Of a stretch of DNA of 64,000 nt, positions 25,163 to 33,295 are shown one piece after another. The notes under the pieces are model-generated. The model was not told the origin of the DNA, did no database searches, and worked only from the letters and a program-made list of their open reading frames with translations. Source of the stretch: JBQTKD01 sp963703165 (GTDB lineage: Bacteria; Actinomycetota; Actinomycetes; Sporichthyales; Sporichthyaceae); assembly GCA_963703165.1 (NCBI GenBank), contig OY969798.1, forward strand, positions 4,960,001-5,024,000, read 5' to 3'. The number at the start of each line of letters is the position of its first letter. The stretch's first letter is position 1. The position numbers and the translations under genes are program-made.

Positions 25163-26352
25163 CACTCGTCCGAGAGGTCGTAGTTCCCGGCGAGCCAGCG
25201 CTCCCACGGAACGTTCCAGTCCTGGATCCGGTTCCACAGGTCGTTGTGCTTGACCGGGGAACCGGTCACCACCACCGCGTCACCGATGATCGTGTTGTCG
25301 AAGAGCCAGGCCATGTCGCCCGTGCCCATGCCCACGCAACCGTGCGATGCGTTGACCTCGCCGATGAGGCCGACGTTCCACGGCGCGTCGTGGACGAACT
25401 CACCGGAGTTCGTCATCCGCATCGCGTACTCGGAGTACTTCGTGTACTCCTCCGGCGCGTTGATCTCCTCGTTGGTCCATGTCTTGCCGCGGACCTTCTC
25501 CATGATCATCTTGGTGCCGTTGCGGGTCTCCCACTCCGGCTTACCGGAGGAGACCGCGATGGTGTTGATGACCTTTCCGTCGCGCACGACCTGCATCTGA
25601 TGCTTCGTCACATCGACCTTCAGCACCTGGCTGCGGCCGATGGTGAAGGACGACGTGAAGACGCCCGAGCCGTAGCGGCCGCCGCCGGCGTCGATGCCGC
25701 GCATATCGGCACGTAGGTTCACCACGGTGCCCGCGGGCCACAGGTCCTTCGGGCGCCAGTCGACCATTCCCTGGTTGATCCAGTACCAGGCGCCCTCGAC
25801 CTTCGGGAAGGTCTCGACGGTCAGGGCCTTGGTGACGGCCTCGCGGTTCTTCACCGCCTGGGTGAACTCGAGGATCATCGGGTGCGCGACGCCGACGACC
25901 GCCCCGTTCTCCGGCGTCACCCGCCAGACGCCGACCCGGTCCGCGTCGGGCACCGTGCGGGTCTTGAACTGCGCGGCCGAGGTGACCAGGCCGCGGTCGG
26001 CAAGGGCGGCCGCCTGCACCGTGTAGTCGGTGGCCATGCGCATCGGGATGACGGAGATCCAGGTGGTGCGGTCGGCGGAGAAGTCGCCGGCCAGGTACTC
26101 CCCGCCGGAGTCGACGACGTCCACGCTGCGCAGCGGGCCCTCGGCGCTCGTCACCGTGACCCGGGCGTCCGGGGCGACATCGGAGGTGCCCGCGGCGGGG
26201 CTGATCGCGATGTTGACTGCGCGGTCCGGAGGGCCGTCATCGGGCTGGGCGGTGCCCGTTTCTCCGCACGCGGAGAGGGTCGCGACGACGAGAAGCAGGG
26301 CCGCGGCGCCGATGGCGCGCCTGCCCGTCCGCTCCCCGAAGCGACCGTTCAT
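25162..26352 (-). CDS. L,D-transpeptidase lipoprotein, first of a tandem pair
   Basis: The 396-residue paralogue of the downstream gene has the same layout. The signal peptide carries a lipobox (LSACGE). Two Ig-like modules are followed by the Ldt domain with KVDVTKHQMQVVRDGKVI, FVHDAPWN and the nucleophile in ASHGCVGMGTGDM. The C-terminal tryptophan-rich stretch WNRIQDWNVPWERW packs against the catalytic domain in LdtMt2 (family knowledge). The frame runs up to 26577, but AGAGGACG lies just before the ATG at 26352, where a signal peptide begins. Confidence 0.93.
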   Translation of the reverse strand: MNGRFGERTGRRAIGAAALLLVVATLSACGETGTAQPDDGPPDRAVNIAISPAAGTSDVAPDARVTVTSAEGPLRSVDVVDSGGEYLAGDFSADRTTWISVIPMRMATDYTVQAAALADRGLVTSAAQFKTRTVPDADRVGVWRVTPENGAVVGVAHPMILEFTQAVKNREAVTKALTVETFPKVEGAWYWINQGMVDWRPKDLWPAGTVVNLRADMRGIDAGGGRYGSGVFTSSFTIGRSQVLKVDVTKHQMQVVRDGKVINTIAVSSGKPEWETRNGTKMIMEKVRGKTWTNEEINAPEEYTKYSEYAMRMTNSGEFVHDAPWNVGLIGEVNASHGCVGMGTGDMAWLFDNTIIGDAVVVTGSPVKHNDLWNRIQDWNVPWERWLAGNYDLSDE

Positions 26353-26663
26353 TACGTCCTCTGTCCCATCACCCTTGAAACGTTCCCCTGAAAGCAGTAT
26401 GAAGACGCACCTGTCGGGATGGGGTATCGATCGGATCATCAGGTTCTTTTCCTCAGCCGGCTCCCAGTTGTCCCGCCCGAGAGGTCCCATTGGTGCACCT
26501 TGTGGCCCCCGGTCGGGGACTGGCCCGAGTCCCGTTCGTGACCTGACACTGCGCCACTCCCGGGGCTCACGTGACACCGGATGTGACCGACGGCGCCCCG
26601 TGAGCGTCCTCAGGCGGCTCCCGGCGCGCTCGCCGGTGGGTCCCGACGTGGGAGAATGTGCCC
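26353..26663. other. Divergent intergenic region between the Ldt pair and aroC
   Basis: The 311 nt have no convincing gene. On the minus strand GGGGAACG at about 26383-26390 lies 30-40 nt before the Ldt start and could be a -35 box of an ECF-type promoter, but no clear -10 follows. Short GC-rich hairpins such as CCCCGGTCGGGG lie near 26500. I see no riboswitch I can name. Confidence 0.4.
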
Positions 26664-27854
26664 ATGTTGCGTTGGTTGACGGCAGGGGAGTCCCACGGCC
26701 CCGCGCTGGTCGCGATCCTCGAGGGTTTGCCGGCCGGGGTCCGCACCTCCACCAAGGAGGTCGCGGGGGAACTGGCCCGTCGTCGGCTCGGGTACGGGCG
26801 CGGTGCCCGGATGAAGTTCGAGCAGGACGAGATCATGTTCCTGGGTGGTCTGCGGCACGGGGAGACCCAGGGCGGCCCGGTCGCCATCCAGGTCGGCAAC
26901 AGTGAGTGGCCGAAGTGGGAGCGGGTCATGTCCGCCGACCCGGTCGACGAGGCCGAGCTGGCCGGCATCGCCCGCAACGCCCCGCTGACCCGCCCGCGGC
27001 CCGGTCACGCGGACCTTGTGGGCATGCAGAAGTACGGATTCGCCGACGCCCGTCCGGTCCTGGAGCGCGCCAGCGCCCGGGAGACCGCGGCTCGCGTCGC
27101 GCTCGGTGCCGTCGCCAAGGCTTTCCTCGCGCAGAGCGTGGACGCCGTCGTGCTCAGCCACGTGGTGCGCATCGGGACGATCACTGCGCCGTACGGCGTC
27201 GTCCCCGGCCGCGAGGACGGCGAACGCATCGACTCCGACCCGGTCCGCTGCTACGACCCTGACGCCGCCGCCGCGATGATCGCCGAGGTCGACGCGGCCA
27301 AGGACGCCGGCGACACCCTGGGTGGTGTCGTCGAAGTGGTGGTGCATGGCCTGCCGCCTGGTCTGGGCAGCCACGTGCACTGGGACCGGCGCCTCGACGC
27401 GCGTCTGGCCGGTGCGCTGATGGGGATTCAGGCGATCAAGGGCGTAGAGGTCGGCGACGGCTTCGGCCTGGCCGAGGTCCGCGGCTCGTCCGCGCACGAC
27501 GAGATCGAGGCCACCGCGGACGGACCCCGGCGGCGATCGGGCCGCTCCGGCGGCACCGAGGGTGGCATGAGCACCGGCGAGACGCTGCGGGTCCGCGCCG
27601 CGATGAAGCCCATCTCCACCGTGCCCCGCGCGTTGGACACCGTCGACGTCGCCACGTTGGAGCCGGCCAAGGCGATCGCGCAGCGCTCCGACGCCTGTGC
27701 GGTCCCGGCCGCGGCCGTGGTCGCCGAGGCGATGGTCGCCCTCGTCCTGGCCGACGCCGTGCTGGAGAAGTTCGGCGGCGACTCGATCACCGAGACCGCC
27801 CGCAACGTCGCGGCCTACCGCGCCGAACTGCAGGCCCGGGGGCTCGGGGACTGA
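26664..27854 (+). CDS. aroC: Chorismate synthase
   Basis: The 396-residue product converts EPSP to chorismate with reduced FMN, the last step of the shikimate pathway. Family signatures are MLRWLTAGESHGPALVAILEG (signature 1), RRRLGYGRGARMKFEQDE (signature 2) and RSGRSGGTEGGMSTGE (signature 3 region), with PRPGHADLVG for phosphate binding. The ATG at 26664 has GGGAGA 8 nt upstream. It begins the overlapping aroC-aroK-aroB unit; aroK starts on the last base of its stop codon (TGATG). Confidence 0.97.
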   Translation: MLRWLTAGESHGPALVAILEGLPAGVRTSTKEVAGELARRRLGYGRGARMKFEQDEIMFLGGLRHGETQGGPVAIQVGNSEWPKWERVMSADPVDEAELAGIARNAPLTRPRPGHADLVGMQKYGFADARPVLERASARETAARVALGAVAKAFLAQSVDAVVLSHVVRIGTITAPYGVVPGREDGERIDSDPVRCYDPDAAAAMIAEVDAAKDAGDTLGGVVEVVVHGLPPGLGSHVHWDRRLDARLAGALMGIQAIKGVEVGDGFGLAEVRGSSAHDEIEATADGPRRRSGRSGGTEGGMSTGETLRVRAAMKPISTVPRALDTVDVATLEPAKAIAQRSDACAVPAAAVVAEAMVALVLADAVLEKFGGDSITETARNVAAYRAELQARGLGD

Positions 27855-28432
27855 TGTCTGAAGACGCTGCCGATCACCCGCGTGAGGTCCGTCCTCGCGC
27901 GGTGCTCGTCGGCGCCCCCGGGGCGGGCAAGAGCACGATCGGTCGGGTCATCGCCGGCCGGCTGCACCTGAGCTTCCGCGACACCGACGCGGACATCACG
28001 GAGTTGGCCGGCAAGCCCGTTTCGCAGATCTTCATCGACGACGGCGAGGCGGCCTTCCGTGCGCTGGAGGCCGAGGCAGTCGCGACGGCGCTGCACGAGT
28101 GCGACGGGATCCTGTCCCTGGGTGGGGGAGCAATCCTCAACGAGACCACCCGCACGCTGCTGCGCGAGCACCACGTGATCTACCTCGACGTCACCTTGTC
28201 GACGGCGGCTCGCCGCGTGGGGCTGAACCGCGACCGTCCGCTGCTGATCAACAATCCGCGCGCGACGCTCAAGGGCTTGCTCGACGAGCGGCGCCCGCTG
28301 TACCTGGAGGTGGCCAGCGTGGTCATCGCCGCGGACGCGCAGGTCCCCGAGGTGGTCGGGAAGGTGCTCGCCGCCATCAAGGAACGCCAACGTCACCGCC
28401 CGTCTCCTGCCGACATTGCGGGGCATGCATGA
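27854..28432 (+). CDS. aroK: Shikimate kinase
   Basis: The 192-residue P-loop kinase phosphorylates shikimate. Walker A is LVGAPGAGKSTIGR near residue 18. The shikimate-binding DTDADITE follows, then the GGGAILN motif for substrate binding, and the lid arginine in NRDRPLL. The C-terminal helix is basic and slightly longer than average. The start ATG overlaps the aroC stop by one base and its own stop overlaps aroB by 4 nt, so the three enzymes are translationally coupled. Confidence 0.96.
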   Translation: MSEDAADHPREVRPRAVLVGAPGAGKSTIGRVIAGRLHLSFRDTDADITELAGKPVSQIFIDDGEAAFRALEAEAVATALHECDGILSLGGGAILNETTRTLLREHHVIYLDVTLSTAARRVGLNRDRPLLINNPRATLKGLLDERRPLYLEVASVVIAADAQVPEVVGKVLAAIKERQRHRPSPADIAGHA

Positions 28433-29532
28433 ACGTTGCCAATGAGCCGACCCGGTTGCGGGTCGGTGGAGCGAGTCCGTACGACGTGCTCGTCGGGCAC
28501 GGACTGGCCGGGGAACTCCCGGAAATGCTGGGACCTGACGTCGAGTCAGTCGCGATCATCTGTCCGCAGCAGCTGCGCTCCCTCGGGGCCGCGATCGGCG
28601 AACACCTGACCAAGGCCGGGTACAAGACACTGCCGATCGAGATCCCGGACGGCGAGGCCGCGAAGACCGCGGCTGTCGCCGCTTCCTGCTGGTCCGCGCT
28701 GGGCGGTGCCAACTTCACCCGCAGCGACGCCGTCGTCGGTGTCGGTGGTGGCGCGACCACCGACCTCGCGGGATTCGTCGCCGCGACCTGGTTGCGTGGG
28801 GTCAAGCTGGTGCAGGTGCCGACGACCCTGCTGGCGATGGTCGACGCGGCGGTCGGCGGCAAGACCGGCATCAACACCGACGACGGCAAGAACCTGGTCG
28901 GTTCGTTCCACCCGCCGGCCGGTGTGATCTGCGACCTCGCGGTGCTGCGCACCCTGCCCGCGGTCGAGTGGATCAGCGGTCTGGCCGAAGTCATCAAGGC
29001 CGGCTTCATCGCCGACCCGGAGATCCTCGAGCGGGTGGCCGTGGACCCGGCCGACGCCGCGAGCCCGGACGGGCGCTACGCCTACGAACTGATCACCCGG
29101 TCCATCCGGGTCAAGGCCGACGTCGTGGCCGGGGACCTGAAGGAGACTGGGGCGAGCGGTGGCATCGGCCGGGAGATGCTCAACTACGGGCACACCCTGG
29201 GTCACGCGATCGAGCGCCTCGAGAACTACACGTGGCGCCACGGCCCGGCCGTCGCCGTCGGGATGACGTTCGTCGCCGAACTCGCCGAACTGCAGGGCCG
29301 CATCGACGCCAAGCTCGTCGCGCGACACCGGGAACTGCTCGAGGCCGTCGGCCTGCCGACGCGCTACCAGCCGGACCGGTGGCCCGCGCTGCGCTCGGCG
29401 ATGAGCATCGACAAGAAGTCCCGCGGATCCACGCTGCGCCTGGTGGTCCTCGACGGCCTCGGTACCCCCGTCATCACCGCCGACCCGGACCCCGCGCATC
29501 TCGAAGAGGCGTACAAGCGGGTGAGCGTATGA
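28429..29532 (+). CDS. aroB: 3-dehydroquinate synthase
   Basis: The 367-residue NAD- and metal-dependent enzyme makes dehydroquinate from DAHP, the second shikimate step. NAD-binding motifs are DGEAAKT and VGVGGGATTDLAGFVAATWLRG, followed by VPTTLLAMVDAAVGGKTGIN, the active-site GKNLVGSFHPP and the zinc ligands in LNYGHTLGHAIE and WRHGPAVAVGM. The ATG at 28429 overlaps the aroK stop (ATGA). Its stop lies in a GAGC-type repeat. Confidence 0.97.
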   Translation: MNVANEPTRLRVGGASPYDVLVGHGLAGELPEMLGPDVESVAIICPQQLRSLGAAIGEHLTKAGYKTLPIEIPDGEAAKTAAVAASCWSALGGANFTRSDAVVGVGGGATTDLAGFVAATWLRGVKLVQVPTTLLAMVDAAVGGKTGINTDDGKNLVGSFHPPAGVICDLAVLRTLPAVEWISGLAEVIKAGFIADPEILERVAVDPADAASPDGRYAYELITRSIRVKADVVAGDLKETGASGGIGREMLNYGHTLGHAIERLENYTWRHGPAVAVGMTFVAELAELQGRIDAKLVARHRELLEAVGLPTRYQPDRWPALRSAMSIDKKSRGSTLRLVVLDGLGTPVITADPDPAHLEEAYKRVSV

Positions 29533-29560
29533 GCGGCCGAGCGAGCGCGACGAGCGAGGG
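29530..29560. repeat. Degenerate GAGC-type repeat at the aroB stop codon
   Basis: The 31-nt stretch from the aroB TGA consists of GAGCG units (GCCGAGCGAGCGCGACGAGC). It resembles the core at 8731-8745 with an insertion. It separates aroB from aroQ. Confidence 0.45.
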
Positions 29561-29582
29561 ACGAGTGAGGAGCCCGAGCGAT

Positions 29583-30011
29583 ATGAACACCGTGTGGGTG
29601 CTGAACGGCCCCAACCTCGGGCGGCTGGGCTCGCGCGAACCCGACGTGTACGGGAGCACCAACTGGGCCGGCCTGGTCGCGGCGTGCGAGGAGACCGGCA
29701 AGGAACTCGGCTTCGACGTCGAGGTGCGCCAGACCGACGACGAGGCCGAACTGGTGTCGTGGCTGCACGCCGCGGCCGACGCCCAGATCCCGGTGATCCT
29801 GAACCCGGCAGCCTTCACGCATTACTCCTACGCGCTGCGCGACGCGTGTGCCCAGCTGCGCGCCCCGCTGATCGAGGTGCACATCACCAACCCCGCCACG
29901 CGCGAAGCCTTCCGGCACAACTCCGTGGTGGCGGGTGTCTCCACCGGCACTGTCGCGGGCTTCGGCATCGACTCCTACCGGCTCGCCCTCCGAGCCCTGG
30001 TAAGCATCTGA
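29583..30011 (+). CDS. aroQ: Type II 3-dehydroquinate dehydratase
   Basis: The 142-residue dodecameric-type enzyme dehydrates 3-dehydroquinate to 3-dehydroshikimate. Family motifs are LNGPNLGRLGSREPDVYGS (with the catalytic Tyr and Arg lid), NPAAFTHYSYALRDA, the catalytic-histidine region EVHITNP and REAFRHNSVVAGVSTGTV. The ATG at 29583 has GAGGAG about 11 nt upstream. It follows aroB closely but is separated by the GAGC repeat, so it may be cotranscribed. Confidence 0.96.
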   Translation: MNTVWVLNGPNLGRLGSREPDVYGSTNWAGLVAACEETGKELGFDVEVRQTDDEAELVSWLHAAADAQIPVILNPAAFTHYSYALRDACAQLRAPLIEVHITNPATREAFRHNSVVAGVSTGTVAGFGIDSYRLALRALVSI

Positions 30012-30026
30012 CGTCGAGTCACCCGA

Positions 30027-31313
30027 TCAGGTGTTGGTGCCACCGATCTCGATGACGCGGCTGGTGGAACCGGCCGAGCCTTCCGGCGCCGGGTACACCA
30101 CGATCGTGTACCGACCGGGGGTCAGGGTGAGCTGGAACGCGTACGGGTTGAGACTGCAGCAGGCCGCGGTCGTGGTTTCGCCGTTGCGGACGACCTGACC
30201 TCGGTCGAGGACCTCCCAGCGGATCCGGCCGGTCGCGGAGATGGCGGCGCCGGAGACGGTGAAGGCCTGGGGCTCGAGGGTGGCGCCCTCGGCGGGCCCG
30301 TCGATCTGGACCGGCGCGAGAACTGATGCAGCGTCACCGACGGGGACCGGCTTGCTGAACTTGATCCCGCTGCCCCACAGCCCGCGCTCCCGCAGGGCCG
30401 CCCGGTCGCCGCGCGCCGCCGCACTGATCACGATCGAGGAGATCGTCGGGTCGTTGGCCCGCAGGGTCCACACGATCTGCTGGACCGCCGCGCGGGCCTC
30501 GCCGACCGACGCCCGGCCCTTCAGGGCGGCCGAGTTCAGGTAGACCACCGCGGTGCCGGCGGGCCAGACCGCCCCGACGCCACCGGCCACCGAGGACAGG
30601 TCCACGTCGCCGGTGCTGCCGGCCGACCAGGGACTGCGCGAGTCCGGGTCCGTCGGGCGGCGGTTGAGCAGCGCCCGCAGCGCCCCGGTGGCGCGGCCGT
30701 TCTTGTCGTAGATCTGCGCGACCTCGCGGGACAGCCGCGCGGAGCCGTCCGGGCCGGTGGACAGCCAGTACAGGAGGCCGGGGAAGCGGCCCAGGCTCGG
30801 CCCGGCGCCGACCGACCCGGCCGGGTCGTCGAGTTCGCGCAGAACCTCCTGGGTGAACTGCTCCTTCTCGCTGGCGCTGACGGCGACGCTGGGCAGCCCG
30901 GCGGGTGGCACTGCCGCCGGTTGCGCCTGACCCTGCAGGGCGAACGGGGCGGAGGTCGCCGGCCTGTTGTCGTTGTCAAGGTTCACGCCGACGACGGTGC
31001 CCAGGACGACCGAGGCCGCGACGGCGGCAGCGGTCAGTCCGACGGGCGCGACACGACGGCGCCACCGCGAGGTGGCGGGCGTCACGACGGCGGGGGAGAG
31101 TTCGGGGGTCGCGGAGGGAACCGGGCGGGGCGCGGTGGAGGCGGCCACGGCGACAGCAGCGACGATCTTGTCGCCCATCGCCGGCGGCGGCTGCTCCCAG
31201 GTCATCGGGTCGGCGAGCAGCGCGCGCAGGTCGTCCAGGGCGGCGTCGGGGGCAAGCCCGTCCTGATCGCCGGCCAGGTACGCGAGCACCTGCTCGTCGT
31301 CGAAGCGGTTCAC
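30027..31313 (-). CDS. Transmembrane anti-sigma factor with GerMN and Gmad2 extracellular domains
   Basis: The 428-residue protein is encoded 25 nt after an ECF sigma gene. The cytoplasmic N-terminus (MNRFDDEQVLAYLAGDQDGL and LRALLADPMTWEQPP) should bind the sigma factor. A single membrane helix lies at about residues 92-113. Outside, a GerMN-type module is seen (AVVYLNSAALKGRASVGEAR, VQQIVWTLRANDPTISSIVI), followed by an Ig-like Gmad2 module (GRIRWEVLDRGQVV, AFQLTLTPGRYTIVVY). GerMN/Gmad2 modules are known from spore germination and lipoproteins; here they would sense a cell-envelope signal (inference). Confidence 0.85.
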   Translation of the reverse strand: MNRFDDEQVLAYLAGDQDGLAPDAALDDLRALLADPMTWEQPPPAMGDKIVAAVAVAASTAPRPVPSATPELSPAVVTPATSRWRRRVAPVGLTAAAVAASVVLGTVVGVNLDNDNRPATSAPFALQGQAQPAAVPPAGLPSVAVSASEKEQFTQEVLRELDDPAGSVGAGPSLGRFPGLLYWLSTGPDGSARLSREVAQIYDKNGRATGALRALLNRRPTDPDSRSPWSAGSTGDVDLSSVAGGVGAVWPAGTAVVYLNSAALKGRASVGEARAAVQQIVWTLRANDPTISSIVISAAARGDRAALRERGLWGSGIKFSKPVPVGDAASVLAPVQIDGPAEGATLEPQAFTVSGAAISATGRIRWEVLDRGQVVRNGETTTAACCSLNPYAFQLTLTPGRYTIVVYPAPEGSAGSTSRVIEIGGTNT

Positions 31314-31338
31314 TGCGTACTCCGTGTCGTGTCCACGG

Positions 31339-32013
31339 TCATTGGACCTCTCGTAAGTAGCCCAACGCTCCGGCCAGGCGTTTGTGCGCGCGGCTGGAAC
31401 GGGACTTTACGGTGCCGAGCGGGATCTCCAGGGTCTTCGCGATCTCCGTGTGGGTGAAGCCCTCGAGGTGTTGCAGCCGGACGACGTCACGTTCCTCGGG
31501 AGGCAGAGCGTCGACGGCCTCCCGGACGGTCCAGGCCTCGTAGGCGTTGTCCAGCCCGCCGAGGTTCGACCGCCAGGTGTCCGCCCGGCCCATCTCGAGG
31601 TTGTTGTTCGGGTCGTCCAGCGACGCGCCCGGTACCGGTTCCCGGCGGTGCACGTCGATCGCCGCACGTCGCGCGATCGTCGCCAACCAGGGAGCCAGAT
31701 CCCGATCCGCGTCGAAGGAGTGCGCCGCCCGCCAGGCCTGCACGAAGGTCTGTTGGGTGGCCTCCTCGGCGAGCGCCCGGTCCCCGAGGACCCGCAGCGT
31801 CACCGCGAACACCAATCCGCCATATCGGTCGTAGACCGCGCGTACAGCTCCCGGGTCACCTGCCCGGAAAGCCTCGAGAGTCGCACGCTCCACGCGATGA
31901 CGGTATGCGTGAAATGCCTTGCTGTCCAAGGAACTGACGGCGCGGTGACGGTCCGTCGATTCTTTGCGATTCCGTGGAGAACCGATCGATTCGTCCGGCC
32001 CGTATTGCCCCAT
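31339..32013 (-). CDS. ECF-family RNA polymerase sigma factor
   Basis: The product has sigma region 2 (DRYGGLVFAVTLRVLGDRAL, EEATQQTFVQAWRAA) and region 4 (LPPEERDVVRLQHLEGFTHT, EIAKTLEIPLGTVKSRSSRA). The start is uncertain. ATG 32013 gives 224 residues without a clear ribosome-binding site; a GTG at 31893 (VERATLEAFRAGD) would give 184 residues, closer to the usual length. The longer open frame to 32241 runs through the divergent promoter region and is unlikely. It is co-encoded with the membrane anti-sigma factor downstream. Confidence 0.88.
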   Translation of the reverse strand: MGQYGPDESIGSPRNRKESTDRHRAVSSLDSKAFHAYRHRVERATLEAFRAGDPGAVRAVYDRYGGLVFAVTLRVLGDRALAEEATQQTFVQAWRAAHSFDADRDLAPWLATIARRAAIDVHRREPVPGASLDDPNNNLEMGRADTWRSNLGGLDNAYEAWTVREAVDALPPEERDVVRLQHLEGFTHTEIAKTLEIPLGTVKSRSSRAHKRLAGALGYLREVQ

Positions 32014-32128
32014 GTCGACCGAAAAGTCTCGGACGACAGGACACACCCCGGGGCACGACCCGGGCGCACGAGTAGACCTCTCGGGGGACACCGGGGGGCC
32101 CACCACATGCACAAGGAGCACCCAGCCG

Positions 32129-32569
32129 ATGAAGCTCATCAACCGCGTTGTCGCCACCTCCACCGCTGTCCTGTCGATCACGGCTCTCGCGCTGCCCATG
32201 GCAGGCGCCGAGGCCGCGAGCTCACGCAACGACAACGGCAAGATCCGCGTCTGCGTCCAGGGCCTGCGCGGCGGCGAGGCCGACGTCTACGTCGCCGGCC
32301 GGCACCGCAGCGTCGACAGCGGCGACTGCACCACCTTCCGCGGCCTGCGGGCCGGTCGCACCTACCGCGTGGTCGCCGACGCCGACCGTGGCTGCCGGAT
32401 CTACGACGACCGCAAGTCGGTCACCGCCAAGCGCGACGGACGCACCGTCGTGTTCTACGGCCGCTGCTTCGACCGCAACGGCAACGGCAACAACAACGGC
32501 GGCTGGAACGGCAACAACAACGGCAACAACCCGGGCAACAACAACGGTCCCGGCCGCGGTCCGCGCTAG
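32129..32569 (+). CDS. Small secreted protein with Asn/Gly-rich C-terminus
   Basis: The 146-residue product has a signal peptide (MKLINRVVATSTAVLSITAL to AEAAS). The mature part of about 85 residues may be one small beta-domain with four Cys (VCVQGL, GDCTTF, GCRIYD, GRCFDR), possibly two disulfides. A tail of NGNN/NNGG-type repeats ends PGRGPR. AAGGAGC precedes the ATG at 32129. I know no family. It is divergent from the ECF sigma gene, and regulation by that sigma factor is possible. A strong hairpin follows. Confidence 0.75.
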   Translation: MKLINRVVATSTAVLSITALALPMAGAEAASSRNDNGKIRVCVQGLRGGEADVYVAGRHRSVDSGDCTTFRGLRAGRTYRVVADADRGCRIYDDRKSVTAKRDGRTVVFYGRCFDRNGNGNNNGGWNGNNNGNNPGNNNGPGRGPR

Positions 32570-32587
32570 TCGGAACCGGTAGGGACC

Positions 32588-32650
32588 GCCCGGCGAGGCG
32601 GTGATCGCGACGACACGTAGGAGTCGCGATCACCGCCACCCGCCGGGACG
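32588..32650 (+). terminator. Long terminator-like hairpin after the Asn/Gly-rich protein gene
   Basis: GGCGGTGATCGCGAC (32597-32611) and GTCGCGATCACCGCC (32623-32637) are a perfect 15-bp stem with an 11-nt loop. An outer CCCGGCG/CGCCGGG pair extends it. Confidence 0.7.
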
Positions 32651-32721
32651 GTGAGTGGAACGGGATGATCGTGCGGGCAGGAGGGGAGCCCCGTACGCAC
32701 CAGCGGACAGAAGGGACGCCC

Positions 32722-33144
32722 ATGAGGACGACGGCCGTAGGGCTCGGAGCAGGATTGCTCGCTGTCGCGAGCGTGCTGGTCGCCATGCCGGCTTCGGCAG
32801 TTCCCTCGGCGCCGTCGGTCCGCAGCGGTTTCGACCAGGACCCGTTCGAGATCTCCGGTTCACGCGGCAGTGCCTCGGGCTCCGTCGAATGGTCCCGGTC
32901 CGGCGATTCGCGGACGATCCGTGGCTCGCTGTCCGGAGACGTGAACAGCTCCTCCGGTTGCGCCACGTTGCAGATCTCCTGGCTGAACTCGGCCTACACC
33001 ACCATCGGTAGCACCTCGCGCGGGTGCTCCGGTGACATCTCCGCCTCCTTCAGCTCCCCAGCGCTGCAGTGCGTGCGGATCCGGCTCCTCGTCCGCGGCG
33101 ACCAGACGGGTCCGACCAAGCTGCTCTGCGCCGGCGGCACCTGA
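32722..33144 (+). CDS. Small secreted protein of unknown function
   Basis: The 140-residue product has a signal peptide (MRTTAVGLGAGLLAVASVLV to ASAVPS). The mature domain of about 110 residues is Ser/Gly-rich with alternating strand-like segments (SASGSVEWSRSGDSRTIRGS, CATLQISWLNSAYTTIG, CVRIRLLVRG) and four cysteines. It looks like a compact beta-sandwich with two disulfides. I do not recognise the family. AAGGGACG lies before the ATG at 32722; the in-frame codons upstream lack signal-like sequence. Confidence 0.72.
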   Translation: MRTTAVGLGAGLLAVASVLVAMPASAVPSAPSVRSGFDQDPFEISGSRGSASGSVEWSRSGDSRTIRGSLSGDVNSSSGCATLQISWLNSAYTTIGSTSRGCSGDISASFSSPALQCVRIRLLVRGDQTGPTKLLCAGGT

Positions 33145-33205
33145 CCGATGTGAGAACGGCGCCTCCGGCGCTGGGCCGGTCGGGGCTGCGTGGACAGATG
33201 CAGCA

Positions 33206-33248
33206 CCGACCCTGCGGGTACGCTCTGGCGCGGTGCCCGCAGGGTCGG
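33206..33248. terminator. 16-bp hairpin upstream of the metallothionein-like gene
   Basis: CCGACCCTGCGGGTAC (33206-33221) pairs with GTGCCCGCAGGGTCGG (33233-33248), with one G-U pair and an 11-nt loop. It lies 62 nt after the secreted-protein gene and 48 nt before the next start. It may terminate the former or shape the leader of the latter. Confidence 0.55.
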
Positions 33249-33295
33249 AATACTTCGCTCCGACAGCACGCGCACACCCAGAACCAGGAGTCGAC

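Noticed and set aside
31893..32241. The full 300-residue frame of the first ECF sigma factor
   Set aside because: The N-terminal 76 residues cross the divergent promoter region and share no feature with sigma factors; a shorter start is more likely.
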